DNA of 64,000 nt, from the NCBI RefSeq assembly GCF_001307155.1, contig NZ_CP012830.1:5516501-5580500 (forward strand), given 5' to 3'. Both the position numbers and the translations under genes were made by a program. The notes below the pieces were generated by a model, which saw nothing but the letters and a program-made list of their open reading frames with translations, was not told where the DNA came from and did no database searches. This document shows positions 26,569 through 36,110 of the stretch, piece after piece (position 1 is the first letter of the stretch; each line of letters opens with the position of its first letter). This stretch comes from Pseudomonas fluorescens. GTDB taxonomy: Bacteria; Pseudomonadota; Gammaproteobacteria; Pseudomonadales; Pseudomonadaceae.

Positions 26569-27714
26569 ATGATCAAATTGAAGCTAGACAACGTGAACAA
26601 ACAATTGGGCGGCGTACGGATTCTTCGCGACGTCAGCCTGGAGATCGCTGCGGGTGAATTCGTGGTGTTCGTTGGCCCTTCGGGCTGCGGAAAGTCGACC
26701 CTGTTGCGACTGATCGCCGGACTGGACTCGATCTGCGCCGGCGACCTGCTGATTGACGAGCGACGGGTCAACGACCTGGAACCGCGCGAGCGTGGCGTCG
26801 GCATGGTGTTTCAGTCTTATGCGCTGTACCCGCACATGAGCGTCTACGACAACATCAGTTTTGGTCTCAAACTGGCCAAGACTGAAAAGAGCAGCTTGCG
26901 CGAGCGGGTGCTGAGAACTGCGCAAATCCTGCAATTGGACAAACTGCTGCAACGCAAGCCAAAGGAACTCTCTGGAGGGCAGCGTCAGCGTGTGGCCATG
27001 GGCAGAGCCATGGCGCGGGAACCGGACATTTTGTTGTTCGATGAGCCGCTTTCCAACCTGGATGCGTCCTTGCGGGTGCAGATGCGCAACGAAATCGCCC
27101 GTCTGCATGCTCGACTGGGCTCGACCATGATCTACGTCACCCACGATCAGGTGGAAGCGATGACCCTGGCGGACAAAATTGTCGTGCTCAATGGCGGTCG
27201 CGTAGAGCAGGTTGGCTCGCCGCGCGAACTCTATGAACGCCCCGCCAGCCGCTTTGTCGCCGGTTTTCTGGGCTCCCCCAGAATGAACTTTCTGGCGGCG
27301 CGCCTGCATGCCCCAGGCGAAACCAGCCTGGTTGACACCCCGGTTTTGGGTATGACCTCCCTGCCCTTCGACAGCTCAAACCTGGCGGCGGACACTCCGC
27401 TGAGCCTCGGGGTTCGCCCGGAGCATGTATCGCTCAAAGCGGCGGATGGAACCGTCGGCGTCATCGTGACCGGGGTCGAATACCTGGGCAGCGAAACCTA
27501 TGTGCACCTCGATACCGGGCAGGACGATCCACTGATCTGTCGTTGTGAGGTCAACGCCGGATGGCAGGTCGGCGATCGGGTCGAGCTGCAGCTGGACATC
27601 GGTAATCTGCACCTGTTCGACGCCGACGGCACGGCCTTGAGGCGTCCCCCACAAGCCATTGAAACCCTGCCAGATGGAGTCTCTCTGCGCTCGGTACGAG
27701 CAGGCGCCCTTTGA
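26569..27714 (+). CDS. Sugar ABC transporter ATP-binding protein, MalK/MsmK-like
   Basis: A 381-residue ATPase with Walker A (GPSGCGKSTLLRLIAG), Q-loop (VFQSYALYPHMSV), signature LSGGQRQRVAMGRAMAREPD, Walker B (LLFDEPLSNLD) and H-loop (THDQ). A C-terminal TOBE regulatory domain spans about residues 235-375. It powers the importer above. It is 27 bases after the permease gene, and the sucrase gene starts immediately after its stop. Confidence 0.9.
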   Translation: MIKLKLDNVNKQLGGVRILRDVSLEIAAGEFVVFVGPSGCGKSTLLRLIAGLDSICAGDLLIDERRVNDLEPRERGVGMVFQSYALYPHMSVYDNISFGLKLAKTEKSSLRERVLRTAQILQLDKLLQRKPKELSGGQRQRVAMGRAMAREPDILLFDEPLSNLDASLRVQMRNEIARLHARLGSTMIYVTHDQVEAMTLADKIVVLNGGRVEQVGSPRELYERPASRFVAGFLGSPRMNFLAARLHAPGETSLVDTPVLGMTSLPFDSSNLAADTPLSLGVRPEHVSLKAADGTVGVIVTGVEYLGSETYVHLDTGQDDPLICRCEVNAGWQVGDRVELQLDIGNLHLFDADGTALRRPPQAIETLPDGVSLRSVRAGAL

Positions 27715-27731
27715 CCTTGTCCTTGAATTCC

Positions 27732-29213
27732 ATGAGTGATCCAATGTCTTCTTCCCTTGACCTTGCGCAGCGTGCACTGAGTGACGGCCTGTCTCGCGTC
27801 ATCCACGATTATCGACCCGGTTATCATATTGCTCCCCCGGCAGGCTGGATGAACGACCCTAACGGGGTGGTGTACTTTCGTGGCGAATATCACGTTTTCT
27901 ATCAACATTACCCCTTCGAGGCGAAATGGGGCCCGATGTATTGGGGGCATGCCAAGAGTGCCGATCTGGTTCATTGGCAGCATCTCCCCATTGCGCTGGC
28001 ACCCGGCGATGACTTTGACCGTGACGGTTGTTTTTCCGGTAGCGCGGTGGTGTGTGGAGATACCCTGGCACTGATCTACACCGGGCACACCTGGCTGGGG
28101 GAAGCGGGTGACGAACGCTCGATCCGTCAAGTCCAGTGCCTGGCCACCAGTATCGATGGTATCCGCTTCGTCAAGCATGGCGCAGTCATCGAGACCCCGC
28201 CGCAAGACACGATCATGCACTTTCGTGACCCCAAGGTATGGAAGGAGGATGACTGTTGGTACCTGATTGCCGGCGCACGTCTTGGCGATATACCGCTGCT
28301 CCCGTTGTACCGCTCCACGGATCTGCACGCCTGGGAGTTCCTTGGCTATGTGTCCGGCGGCAGCGAGGGCGATGGCTATATGTGGGAATGCCCGGATCTG
28401 TTTCGACTGAACGGACGCGATGTACTGCTGTACTCCCCCCAAGGCATGCAACCCCAAGGTTACGAACGGCTCAACAAGTACCAGACTGGTTATCGAGTGG
28501 GTCGACTCGATAGCGAATGGCACTTCACTGGCGGGCCTTTTATCGAGCTCGATAACGGTCACGATTTCTATGCAGCGCAAACGCTACTGGCCGCCGATGG
28601 TCGGCGACTTTTGTGGGCGTGGCTCGACATGTGGGAAAGCCCGATGCCGAGCAAGGCCCATCACTGGTGCGGCATGCTCGGTTTGCCGCGCGAACTTGAA
28701 CTGCGCGCAGATCGCCTTTGTGTGTATCCGGCACGGGAGCTCACCGCTCTACGCAAGGCGCCATTGCCTGGTACACCCTGGTGGGATGAGTCGGGAACCC
28801 GGTGGGTGCCGGAGGTAAAAGGCGATATGCTCGAAATCCATGTGCATCTGGATTTGCTCGGCTGCACCGACGGCCACCTGGGAATCGCCTTGCGCTGCAG
28901 CGACGATGGCTATGAAGAAACCCTGCTCTACTACGATGCGTCGCTACAGCGTCTGGTGCTTGACCGTAGCCGCTCGGGTGCGCAAGCCACAGGTCAGCGA
29001 AGCGTGTCGATAGACCCGACACAAGAGCGACTCGAACTGCGTGTGTTCCTCGATCGCTCGTCCATCGAGGTGTTTGACGAAAACGGGCGCTTCAGCCTCA
29101 GCAGTCGCCTCTATCCGCAGCCCGGCAGTCTGGGCGTGAAGCTCCTTGCAAGCGGGAGCGGCGGGCGTGTCTCCATTCCAAGGGCGTGGCCACTTGCCTC
29201 GGGATGGCTATGA
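27732..29213 (+). CDS. Cytoplasmic sucrose hydrolase (GH32 beta-fructofuranosidase)
   Basis: A 493-residue glycoside hydrolase family 32 enzyme. The catalytic nucleophile is the Asp of GWMNDPNGVVYF near residue 43, the transition-state stabiliser is in FRDPKVWKE, and the acid/base Glu is in MWECPDLF; GCFSGSAV is also present. The C-terminal beta-sandwich runs from about residue 350, ending with FLDRSSIEVFDENGRFSL. There is no signal peptide, so it cleaves sucrose after import into glucose and fructose. Several ATGs are near the start; 27732 was chosen, though the reading frame opens at a TTG at 27711 overlapping the ATPase gene. Confidence 0.9.
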   Translation: MSDPMSSSLDLAQRALSDGLSRVIHDYRPGYHIAPPAGWMNDPNGVVYFRGEYHVFYQHYPFEAKWGPMYWGHAKSADLVHWQHLPIALAPGDDFDRDGCFSGSAVVCGDTLALIYTGHTWLGEAGDERSIRQVQCLATSIDGIRFVKHGAVIETPPQDTIMHFRDPKVWKEDDCWYLIAGARLGDIPLLPLYRSTDLHAWEFLGYVSGGSEGDGYMWECPDLFRLNGRDVLLYSPQGMQPQGYERLNKYQTGYRVGRLDSEWHFTGGPFIELDNGHDFYAAQTLLAADGRRLLWAWLDMWESPMPSKAHHWCGMLGLPRELELRADRLCVYPARELTALRKAPLPGTPWWDESGTRWVPEVKGDMLEIHVHLDLLGCTDGHLGIALRCSDDGYEETLLYYDASLQRLVLDRSRSGAQATGQRSVSIDPTQERLELRVFLDRSSIEVFDENGRFSLSSRLYPQPGSLGVKLLASGSGGRVSIPRAWPLASGWL

Positions 29214-29288
29214 GCAGCGTCATTCGTATCGCGAGAAGCGCAGGCCATGTGTCATGATTCTGCCTCAACCTGACCGGCTTCGCCTCGC

Positions 29289-30281
29289 ATGACTTCAGTG
29301 AAAGACGTTGCACAGCTAGCCGGCGTGTCCCTGATGACGGTTTCTCGAGCACTCAACAATCCGGAAAAATTGAGCCCCGAAACCTATCAACGGGTGCGTC
29401 GCGCCATTGACGAATTGCAATTCGTGCCGAGCCTATCAGCGCGAAGAATTCGCGGCGACAACCTCCAGACGCGAACCATCGGTGTGTTCGCGTTGGACAC
29501 CGCAACTACACCGTTCGCCGTCGAGCTGCTGCTGTCCATCGAACAGACTGCGCAGCAAGCAGGCTGGAATGTATTTATCCTCAACCTGTTAAGCAACCCG
29601 CCCACCGACCAGAACATCGACCTGATGTTATCGCACCGTCCCGACGGGTTGATCTTCAGCGCCATGGGGCTGCGCCAGGTGTGCATTCCCGAGCGATTGA
29701 AGAGCACCCCCCTGGTACTCGCCAATTGCCTGGCGGATGACAGTCGCCTGGTCAGTTATGTGCCCGACGACGAAATGGGGCAGTATCGAGCCGTACATCA
29801 CGCATTGAGTCGAGGCTATCGGCGCCCTCTGTTTATCAATCTTCCAAAACAGAGCCTGGCCTGGGGTCTGCGACAAAGAGGCATGCAGCGTGCCTGTCAG
29901 GCATTCGGGCTGTTGCCTGACGCACTCCTGCAATATGACCTTGCCGATCATGACGCCTATGGTGAAACCGCAGCCATCCTCGACCGGCACATCATTGATA
30001 GTCGTCCCCAATTCGACATTCTGATCTGTGGCAACGACCGTATTGCTTTTTGTGCCTATCAGGTGTTGTTGGGCCGTGGGCTGAAAATCCCCAATGATGT
30101 CGCCGTGCTCGGCTATGACAATATGATCGGTATCGCTGAACTGTTCATCCCACCGCTGACAACGGTACAACTGCCGTACTACGAGATCGGTCGCAGGGCT
30201 GCCCGGCACCTGATCGAAGCCCTCGACGTATCAGGAACCCGGCCAGTTGATTGTCCATTGGTTGCCAGGGCATCGCTATAA
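29289..30281 (+). CDS. LacI-family regulator of the sucrose locus
   Basis: A 330-residue LacI/GalR repressor. The N-terminal HTH is VKDVAQLAGVSLMTVSRALN, the hinge helix region is SLSARRIRG, and the periplasmic-binding-like sensor domain ends with PLTTVQLPYYEIGRRAARHL. It is the last gene of the sucrose run, 75 bases after the sucrase. It most likely represses the importer and porin through the palindrome at 23402 and is released by the sugar or a derivative; that link is inference. Confidence 0.88.
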   Translation: MTSVKDVAQLAGVSLMTVSRALNNPEKLSPETYQRVRRAIDELQFVPSLSARRIRGDNLQTRTIGVFALDTATTPFAVELLLSIEQTAQQAGWNVFILNLLSNPPTDQNIDLMLSHRPDGLIFSAMGLRQVCIPERLKSTPLVLANCLADDSRLVSYVPDDEMGQYRAVHHALSRGYRRPLFINLPKQSLAWGLRQRGMQRACQAFGLLPDALLQYDLADHDAYGETAAILDRHIIDSRPQFDILICGNDRIAFCAYQVLLGRGLKIPNDVAVLGYDNMIGIAELFIPPLTTVQLPYYEIGRRAARHLIEALDVSGTRPVDCPLVARASL

Positions 30282-30504
30282 GGGATTGGTTGATTCGGGG
30301 AAAGCCGCGATCAATTTTCCAGCCACCGTCAGCACCAACGCCCGTCGGGGCACAACGTGGACGGCGGTTTTCTCAAAAAGAGCAGGAGCCTGCTTTTGCT
30401 CAGTCAGGTTCATGAGCATACGGCCAGTGCTGTAAATGCTGCCATTGCACGATGACAAGGCAGCAGTAATCACAACGAAGAGTCCATCGTCCGACTCAGC
30501 CGCT

Positions 30505-31599
30505 TCAGACTCGAGCGGGCGACACGATGATTTTGACGTTGTGCTCCTTGTTGTTGACCAGCTCCTCGAAGCCCTGCCCCACGATCTGCTCCAACTGAAT
30601 GCGCCCAGTCACCAGCGGAGTGATGTCCAGCCGACCATCAGCGATAAAAGCGATCACGTCCGCAAACTCACCGTTATAGGCCAGCGCACCCAGCACCTGT
30701 TTTTCGGTAGCTACCAACTCGAAAAAGTTGAACTCGCTGGGCTCCTCAAAGATCCCCACCAGTACGCATTTTCCGGCCTTGCGGATCAGATCGATCGCGA
30801 GCTTGGCGGTGTGTTTGTTGCCGATGCATTCGAAGCTGACATCTGCCCCGAGCCCACCCGTCAGGCGCCGTACCTCAGCCAAGGCATCGCATTCATTGGG
30901 ATCGAGCACATGGGTCGCACCCACTTCCAGGGCCTTGGCCTTGCGCGCTCCAGACATTTCCAGAGTGATCACCTGAGCCGCACCGGCAGCCTTGGCGCAC
31001 ATGATGGTGCACAAGCCAATGGTGCCTGCACCAACGACTACAACGTTCTGCCCGAGCAGGCTCCCGGCTTTTTTCACCGCGTGCATGCCCACCGCCAGGG
31101 GCTCGATCAGTGCCCCGGCTTCAGCAGGAAAGTTCGCCGGTAACTTGTACAACAGGTTGGCCGGCACGTTGACCAGTTCAGCGAAGGCACCATTATTCAT
31201 CAGCCCGGTGAACGCCAGGTTCTCGCAGATGTTGTACAGCCCGTGGGTGCAGTAGTAGCAGGTGCCGCAATGTTGGCAGGCATCGGCCGCCACCGGTTCG
31301 CCGACACTGAAACCCTGAACACCGGCACCGAGCTCGACGATTTCGCCACAAAACTCATGACCGAGAATGCACTGGCCTTTGATCCCGGTCAGCGGGTGCG
31401 GTGCGTCAACCGGTATGAACACCGGCCCAGCCACGTACTCATGCAGATCGGACCCACAAATGCCGCACCACTGCACGCGGATCTGCACCCAGCCGGCAGG
31501 TGGCGCTATTGGCAGCGGAACGTCTTCGACACGGATATCGTGGCGGCCGTGCCAGACAGCGGCACGCATACTGCGTTGCGGATTGATTGAAATGCTCAT
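30505..31599 (-). CDS. 2,3-butanediol dehydrogenase (zinc-dependent MDR family)
   Basis: A 364-residue medium-chain zinc alcohol dehydrogenase. The catalytic zinc site is seen in CGICGSDLHEY and GHEFCGEIVELG, the structural zinc loop as CQHCGTCYYCTHGLYNIC, and the NAD-binding fold as VVVGAGTIGLCTIMCAKAAG. It oxidises 2,3-butanediol to acetoin, feeding the acetoin dehydrogenase complex encoded just upstream. An aaggag box precedes the ATG. Position at the 3' end of acoXABC matches the Pseudomonas acetoin operon (bdhA/adh). Confidence 0.88.
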   Translation of the reverse strand: MSISINPQRSMRAAVWHGRHDIRVEDVPLPIAPPAGWVQIRVQWCGICGSDLHEYVAGPVFIPVDAPHPLTGIKGQCILGHEFCGEIVELGAGVQGFSVGEPVAADACQHCGTCYYCTHGLYNICENLAFTGLMNNGAFAELVNVPANLLYKLPANFPAEAGALIEPLAVGMHAVKKAGSLLGQNVVVVGAGTIGLCTIMCAKAAGAAQVITLEMSGARKAKALEVGATHVLDPNECDALAEVRRLTGGLGADVSFECIGNKHTAKLAIDLIRKAGKCVLVGIFEEPSEFNFFELVATEKQVLGALAYNGEFADVIAFIADGRLDITPLVTGRIQLEQIVGQGFEELVNNKEHNVKIIVSPARV

Positions 31600-31659
31600 A
31601 GCGAAATCTCCTTGAAATAGTTGCTCCTGGCACCCCGCGAGAGGTCGCCAGGAGGGGCG

Positions 31660-32772
31660 TCAGTGCTGTTGTACAAAGTCCAGAATCAATCGATTGACTT
31701 GCTCGGCCGCTTCCATCTGCACCATGTGCGCCTGACCTGGCAGGACCTCGACCTGAGCCTTCAGCCCGGCGCTATGGTTCGCCGGAATAATCGCGTCGTC
31801 ACTGCCCCAGATCAGCAACACTGGCTGCTGGCCGTCCTGCACCACGCCGCGCAGATCGAGCTGTTGCGATCCGTCTTTGAACACGCCTGATACCAGCAGG
31901 CGCAGGGCCGCACCCACTCCTTCCAGGCGCTTGTACTTGAGCATGTCTTCGAGCATCTGCCGGTTGACCAGCTCGGGATTGGAGAACAGTTTCACCAACT
32001 GTGACTTGAGGGCATTGCGGTTGGCAGCCTCGACAAAACCTTCCAGGTAATCGCCGTTGATGCCCTCCCCCAGACCTGCGCTGCCGATCAAGATCAAGGA
32101 CCGTACCCGCTGCGGTTCCAGACGCGCAATGTTCAGCGACACCGCTCCGCCCATGGAATGACCCACCAGATGCGCTGCGGGAATGTCCAGGTGATCAAGC
32201 AGTGCCAGCACTATGCCGCTCAGCTCATCCAGGTCTCCGCGCTCAAGCTGCTTGGTAGACTCGCCATGGCCCGGCAGGTCCAGGGCAACCACCCGGCGCC
32301 CGGCGGCCAATGCTTCATGATTGAACATCCAGTTATTCAGGTCACCGCCAAAGCCGTGCACCAGCACCAACGGCACCCCGCCTTCGCCGCGCTCGAAGTA
32401 ACGGATCAACCGCCCGTCCAGCTCGACTTTTTGCGGCTTCGGCCCGCGGTCCTCCTCGGCGTCGTCCCCGGGCACGAACGTGGCCTGAAACTGCTCGACG
32501 ACTGCATCGATCTCGACCTCGCTGGCCTCGCCGTCGACCACGATGCCGAGCAATGCGCCCACCGCGAGGGTTTCATCCTGGCGGGCGATCTGCCGACGAA
32601 GCACTCCAGAAAAAGGCGCCTCGACACTGCTGGAGATTTTGTCGGTTTCGACATCCAGCACTTCGTCACCCTTGGCGATGACCTGGCCTTCCTCCTTGAG
32701 CCAGGCATCGACCCGGCCCTCGGTCATGGACAGGCCCCACTTGGGCATGGTCAAGGTATGGATCTGGCTCAT
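31660..32772 (-). CDS. acoC: Acetoin dehydrogenase E2 component (lipoyl domain plus alpha/beta hydrolase)
   Basis: A 370-residue protein with an N-terminal lipoyl domain (residues 1-80, the lipoylated lysine in VETDKISSSVEAP) and, after a short acidic linker, an alpha/beta-hydrolase fold with nucleophile elbow GHSMGG and oxyanion region VHGFGG. This is the AcoC architecture, in which the acetyl transfer to CoA is catalysed by a hydrolase-like domain rather than the usual E2 core. Start at 32772 overlaps the acoB stop by ATGA. No dihydrolipoamide dehydrogenase gene is in this locus, so E3 must be supplied from elsewhere. Confidence 0.9.
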   Translation of the reverse strand: MSQIHTLTMPKWGLSMTEGRVDAWLKEEGQVIAKGDEVLDVETDKISSSVEAPFSGVLRRQIARQDETLAVGALLGIVVDGEASEVEIDAVVEQFQATFVPGDDAEEDRGPKPQKVELDGRLIRYFERGEGGVPLVLVHGFGGDLNNWMFNHEALAAGRRVVALDLPGHGESTKQLERGDLDELSGIVLALLDHLDIPAAHLVGHSMGGAVSLNIARLEPQRVRSLILIGSAGLGEGINGDYLEGFVEAANRNALKSQLVKLFSNPELVNRQMLEDMLKYKRLEGVGAALRLLVSGVFKDGSQQLDLRGVVQDGQQPVLLIWGSDDAIIPANHSAGLKAQVEVLPGQAHMVQMEAAEQVNRLILDFVQQH

Positions 32773-33788
32773 GAACGCTTGCTCCACTCGATCAGCTTGA
32801 GCACGGCGCTCTCGATCTTCGCCGCGTCGGGAATGTAGAGGTCTTCCAGGGCGTCGGAGAACGGTACCGGCGTATGCGGAGCAGTCACCATCTCGATCGG
32901 CGCCTTGAGCGAGGCGAATGCTTTTTGCGCCACCAACGCCGAAATATCAGTCGCCATGGAGCAACGCGGATTGGCTTCGTCGATGACTACCAGGCGTCCG
33001 GTCTTCTCCACACTTTCCAAAATACTGTCTTCGTCCAGCGGGCTGGTGGTGCGCAGGTCGATCACCTCGCAGTCGATGCCGCGCGCGGCCAAATTGCGCG
33101 CGGCGTCCATCGCGGTGTTGACCGTGCGGCCATAGGAGACCAGCGTCACGTCCTTGCCATCACGCAGGAAGTTGGCTTCGCCGAAGGGGATGGTATAGAG
33201 CTCTTCCGGTACTTCACCCTGCATGCTGTAGAGCATTTTGTGTTCACAGAAGATCACCGGGTCGTTGTCGCGGATTGCCTGGATAAGCAAACCCTTGGCG
33301 TCATAAGGTGACGACGGGCAGACCACTTTCAGCCCTGGAATGTGGGTCCACAACGAGGTCAGCATTTGCGAGTGCTGGGCAGCGGCTCGCAACCCGGCGC
33401 CGACCATCGTGCGGATCACCAGTGGCGTGGAGGCCTTGCCGCCGAACATGTAGCGAAACTTGGCTGCCTGATTGAGGATCTGGTCCAGGCAGCAACCGGC
33501 GAAGTCGACGAACATCAACTCACATACCGGGCGCACGCCACAGGTCGCGGCGCCCACTGCAGCACCGACATAGCCCAACTCCGACAATGGCGTGTCCAGC
33601 ACTCGTCCAGGGAATTGGTGATAGAGGCCCTTGGTCACGCCCAGCACCCCGCCCCAGGCGTCGTTTTCACCGGGGGCACCGGCACCGCCGGCGACGTCCT
33701 CACCCATGATGAACACGCTGGGATCGCGGCGCATTTCCTGGGCCAGAGCTTCGTTGATTGCCTGCTGATAACTGATTTTTCTCGCCAT
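32769..33788 (-). CDS. acoB: Acetoin dehydrogenase E1 beta subunit
   Basis: A 339-residue transketolase-like protein of the 2-oxo acid dehydrogenase E1-beta family. Typical parts are MGEDVAGGAGAPGENDAWGG near the N-terminus, RVLDTPLSELGYVGAAVGAA, and the C-terminal VIDEANPRC region. With AcoA it forms the thiamine-diphosphate enzyme that splits acetoin into acetaldehyde and a hydroxyethyl group passed to AcoC. It lies 33 bases after acoA and overlaps acoC. Confidence 0.92.
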   Translation of the reverse strand: MARKISYQQAINEALAQEMRRDPSVFIMGEDVAGGAGAPGENDAWGGVLGVTKGLYHQFPGRVLDTPLSELGYVGAAVGAATCGVRPVCELMFVDFAGCCLDQILNQAAKFRYMFGGKASTPLVIRTMVGAGLRAAAQHSQMLTSLWTHIPGLKVVCPSSPYDAKGLLIQAIRDNDPVIFCEHKMLYSMQGEVPEELYTIPFGEANFLRDGKDVTLVSYGRTVNTAMDAARNLAARGIDCEVIDLRTTSPLDEDSILESVEKTGRLVVIDEANPRCSMATDISALVAQKAFASLKAPIEMVTAPHTPVPFSDALEDLYIPDAAKIESAVLKLIEWSKRS

Positions 33789-33821
33789 GATGAAGGTCTC
33801 GATTCTTGTTATAGGGGGCGT

Positions 33822-34799
33822 TCAGGGATAGGAAACGTAGACGTCGGAGAGCAGATCGGCCGCGCTCGGCTTGGGGGCGGACTTGGCCTTGAGCACGGCG
33901 TTCTCGATCAGCAGCTCCACCTCGCTGTCGATCTGGTCCAACTGGCTGGCCTGCGCCCGCCCGGCACGGATGATGCGTTCGCGGAACTGCATCAAGCAGT
34001 CGTTGTGCTCGCGGAAATGCTTGACCTCGTCCGGCGCCCGATAGGTCTGGGCGTCGCCCTCAAAGTGACCGTAATAGCGAGTCAGCTTGACCTCGATCAG
34101 CGATGGCCCCTCCCCGGCCCTGGCCCGCTCCACTGCGGCACCGGCGGCTTCGTGAACGGCGAAGAAGTCGAAACCGTCCACCGTGACCCCGGGCATGCCG
34201 AAACCGGCAGCGCGGTCGGCGATGTGATCGCAGGCCACCGACCAGTTGGAAGCCGTGGCTTCGGCGTAACCGTTGTTCTCGGCAATGAACAGGCACGGCA
34301 GATTCCATACCGAGGCCATGTTCATCGCTTCGAACACCGCCCCTTCGTTGGAGCCGCCATCACCAAAGAACACCACCGCAACACTGTCGGTGCCCTTGAG
34401 TTTGGCGGCCAGGGCCGCGCCCACGACCAGCGGCGCACCGGCCCCCACAATGCCATTGGCACCGAGCATGCCCTTCTCGAAATCGGCGATGTGCATGGAG
34501 CCACCCTTGCCTTGGCAGACCCCGGTTTTCTTGCCGTAGATCTCGGCCATCATCCCGTCTACATCGACGCCTTTGGCGATGCAGTGGCCGTGACCACGGT
34601 GGTTGGAGGCAATGCAATCGTCATCCCTCAAATGAGCCATGACCCCGGCGGCCGAGGCCTCTTCGCCGGCATACAGATGGACAAAACCGGGAATCTCACC
34701 GGTGGCGAATTCCACGTGCAGGCGCTCTTCAAAGACGCGGATAGTGCGCATCACCTGATAGGCATGCAGCAATTGATCAGCGGTTAGCTGTGTCGACAT
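33822..34799 (-). CDS. acoA: Acetoin dehydrogenase E1 alpha subunit
   Basis: A 325-residue E1-alpha protein. The thiamine-diphosphate motif is seen as GDGGSNEGAVFEAMNMASVW followed by NLPCLFIAENN. The N-terminus (AYQVMRTIRVFEERLHVEFA) and the HRGHGHCIAKGV segment are family-typical. It overlaps the end of acoX by 23 bases, indicating co-translation. It cleaves acetoin together with AcoB. Confidence 0.92.
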   Translation of the reverse strand: MSTQLTADQLLHAYQVMRTIRVFEERLHVEFATGEIPGFVHLYAGEEASAAGVMAHLRDDDCIASNHRGHGHCIAKGVDVDGMMAEIYGKKTGVCQGKGGSMHIADFEKGMLGANGIVGAGAPLVVGAALAAKLKGTDSVAVVFFGDGGSNEGAVFEAMNMASVWNLPCLFIAENNGYAEATASNWSVACDHIADRAAGFGMPGVTVDGFDFFAVHEAAGAAVERARAGEGPSLIEVKLTRYYGHFEGDAQTYRAPDEVKHFREHNDCLMQFRERIIRAGRAQASQLDQIDSEVELLIENAVLKAKSAPKPSAADLLSDVYVSYP

Positions 34800-35877
34800 T
34801 TTTATTCTCCAGGGTGTCTTGAGACGAGAGGTTCAGAGGGTGCTGCGGGTGTTCACGGCCGATGGCCAGAAGTCGCTGTTGCGCTGCATAGTCCAGGACC
34901 GCATTGACATCGATGCTGAGCGGACCGCTGGAATCGAGGGTGACCGTGGGCCGGTCATGGGTGTTGAATTCGATCTCGCGCTCGCCATCCAGAGCGAGGG
35001 TTCCGCTGGCCAGGCACAGACTATGGGCGACACCGGGTTCAAGGCTTCCCGCAGCGAGTACGCCGCAGCCTTGCAGCAGGCCGGGAGCCAGAGGCACCAG
35101 CAGCGCTTTCGGAGATTGCGCATCGAGGCGCATCCAGGCCCCACCCGGAGCCTGACGCGATACGGGAAACCACAAGCCGCAAAGGGCCGAGATGCCAATG
35201 GACTGAGGTTCGGCGAAGGTCACAAACACCTCGGCCAGATCGCCCCCGCGACTGATGGCCCGTGCGCCGACGAAGGGCAACGAGGACACCGCCACGTCCA
35301 CCAGGGCCATCTCGCACAGGCCACGACTCGGCTCGCGCACCAACAAGCGTTTATTGCGGCGCAAAGCGATCTCGAGCGGGATCCGCCCACTGACAAACAG
35401 CCCGCCGGCCAACCCGGCGCTGGTGGCTTCACGTAGCTCCGGAAAGGCGTTGTTGGTGCCGGTGGACAGCGTCAGCAGCGGAATGTCGCCGACCTCGGCG
35501 GCCACCGCCTTGTGAGTACCGTCGCCACCCAACACGGCGATCAGCGCAACGCCCCGTTCGGCCATCCAGCGTGCCGCGTGACGGGTATCCTCGACGCTTT
35601 GGCGCAGGGTCAGGTCGAGGAACTCAAGGGTTGGCCAGTGACTGCTGCGAGCCTGGCGGCCGTGGCTGTTTTTCAGCACGGCGGCGGCGATGCCGGTCAT
35701 GTCTGTGGGCATCAGCACCCGTTCGACACCCGTGGCGCCAAAGGCTGCCAGCAAGCGCTGGATCACCGAGACCTTGTCGGTGCTGGAAAACAACCCGGCG
35801 TTGGCGGTCAGGCGCCGCACGTCCCGGCCGGATGCCGGATTGGCAATGATACCTACGGTCAGCGGCGCACGACTCAT
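34777..35877 (-). CDS. acoX: AcoX, NAD-kinase-like protein of the acetoin operon
   Basis: A 366-residue protein of the ATP-NAD/AcoX kinase family. The nucleotide-binding start (LTVGIIANPASGRDVRRLTA) and the central GGDGTHKAVAAEVGDIPLLT (the GGDGT motif of NAD and diacylglycerol kinases) are clear, followed by STGTNNAFP. Its exact role in acetoin breakdown is not established; it is a constant first gene of aco operons. Start set at ATG 35877; the frame stays open to 35928. The sigma-54 promoter lies about 100 bases upstream. Confidence 0.88.
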   Translation of the reverse strand: MSRAPLTVGIIANPASGRDVRRLTANAGLFSSTDKVSVIQRLLAAFGATGVERVLMPTDMTGIAAAVLKNSHGRQARSSHWPTLEFLDLTLRQSVEDTRHAARWMAERGVALIAVLGGDGTHKAVAAEVGDIPLLTLSTGTNNAFPELREATSAGLAGGLFVSGRIPLEIALRRNKRLLVREPSRGLCEMALVDVAVSSLPFVGARAISRGGDLAEVFVTFAEPQSIGISALCGLWFPVSRQAPGGAWMRLDAQSPKALLVPLAPGLLQGCGVLAAGSLEPGVAHSLCLASGTLALDGEREIEFNTHDRPTVTLDSSGPLSIDVNAVLDYAAQQRLLAIGREHPQHPLNLSSQDTLENKNVDTANR

Positions 35878-35975
35878 GACGCCACCACGGGCAGAACAGG
35901 AAAAGGATTTCGGCAGGACATCGGGCACCTCTTTTTATTATTGGGTTGCCAGTCAGGCTGGTTGCCAGAGCTAGA

Positions 35976-35990
35976 GCAAGGCCGGTGCCA
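35976..35990 (-). promoter_or_regulatory. Sigma-54 promoter of acoXABC-bdhA
   Basis: Reading leftward, TGGCAC-CGGCC-TTGC matches the sigma-54 consensus (GG and GC elements with correct spacing) at every key position. It lies about 99 bases before the acoX start and faces it. The divergent acoR gene encodes the expected sigma-54 activator. Confidence 0.9.
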
Positions 35991-36110
35991 GATCCGCAAA
36001 AAAACCTGCACAACCCCGTCGTAGAGCGCTCCGATGGGACCCCGGGGGTGGCCGAAATCAAACCCGAATGAAACGCGTGATGTCAGGCTGCACGAGGTGG
36101 CGGCGAGACC

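Noticed and set aside
30282-30504. Short open frames between the LacI gene and the butanediol dehydrogenase gene
   Set aside because: They are short, overlap each other on both strands, and show no family features or ribosome-binding sites.
33342-34787. 481-residue plus-strand open frame within acoA/acoB
   Set aside because: It is antisense to two well-conserved genes and reflects high GC codon structure; no family resemblance.
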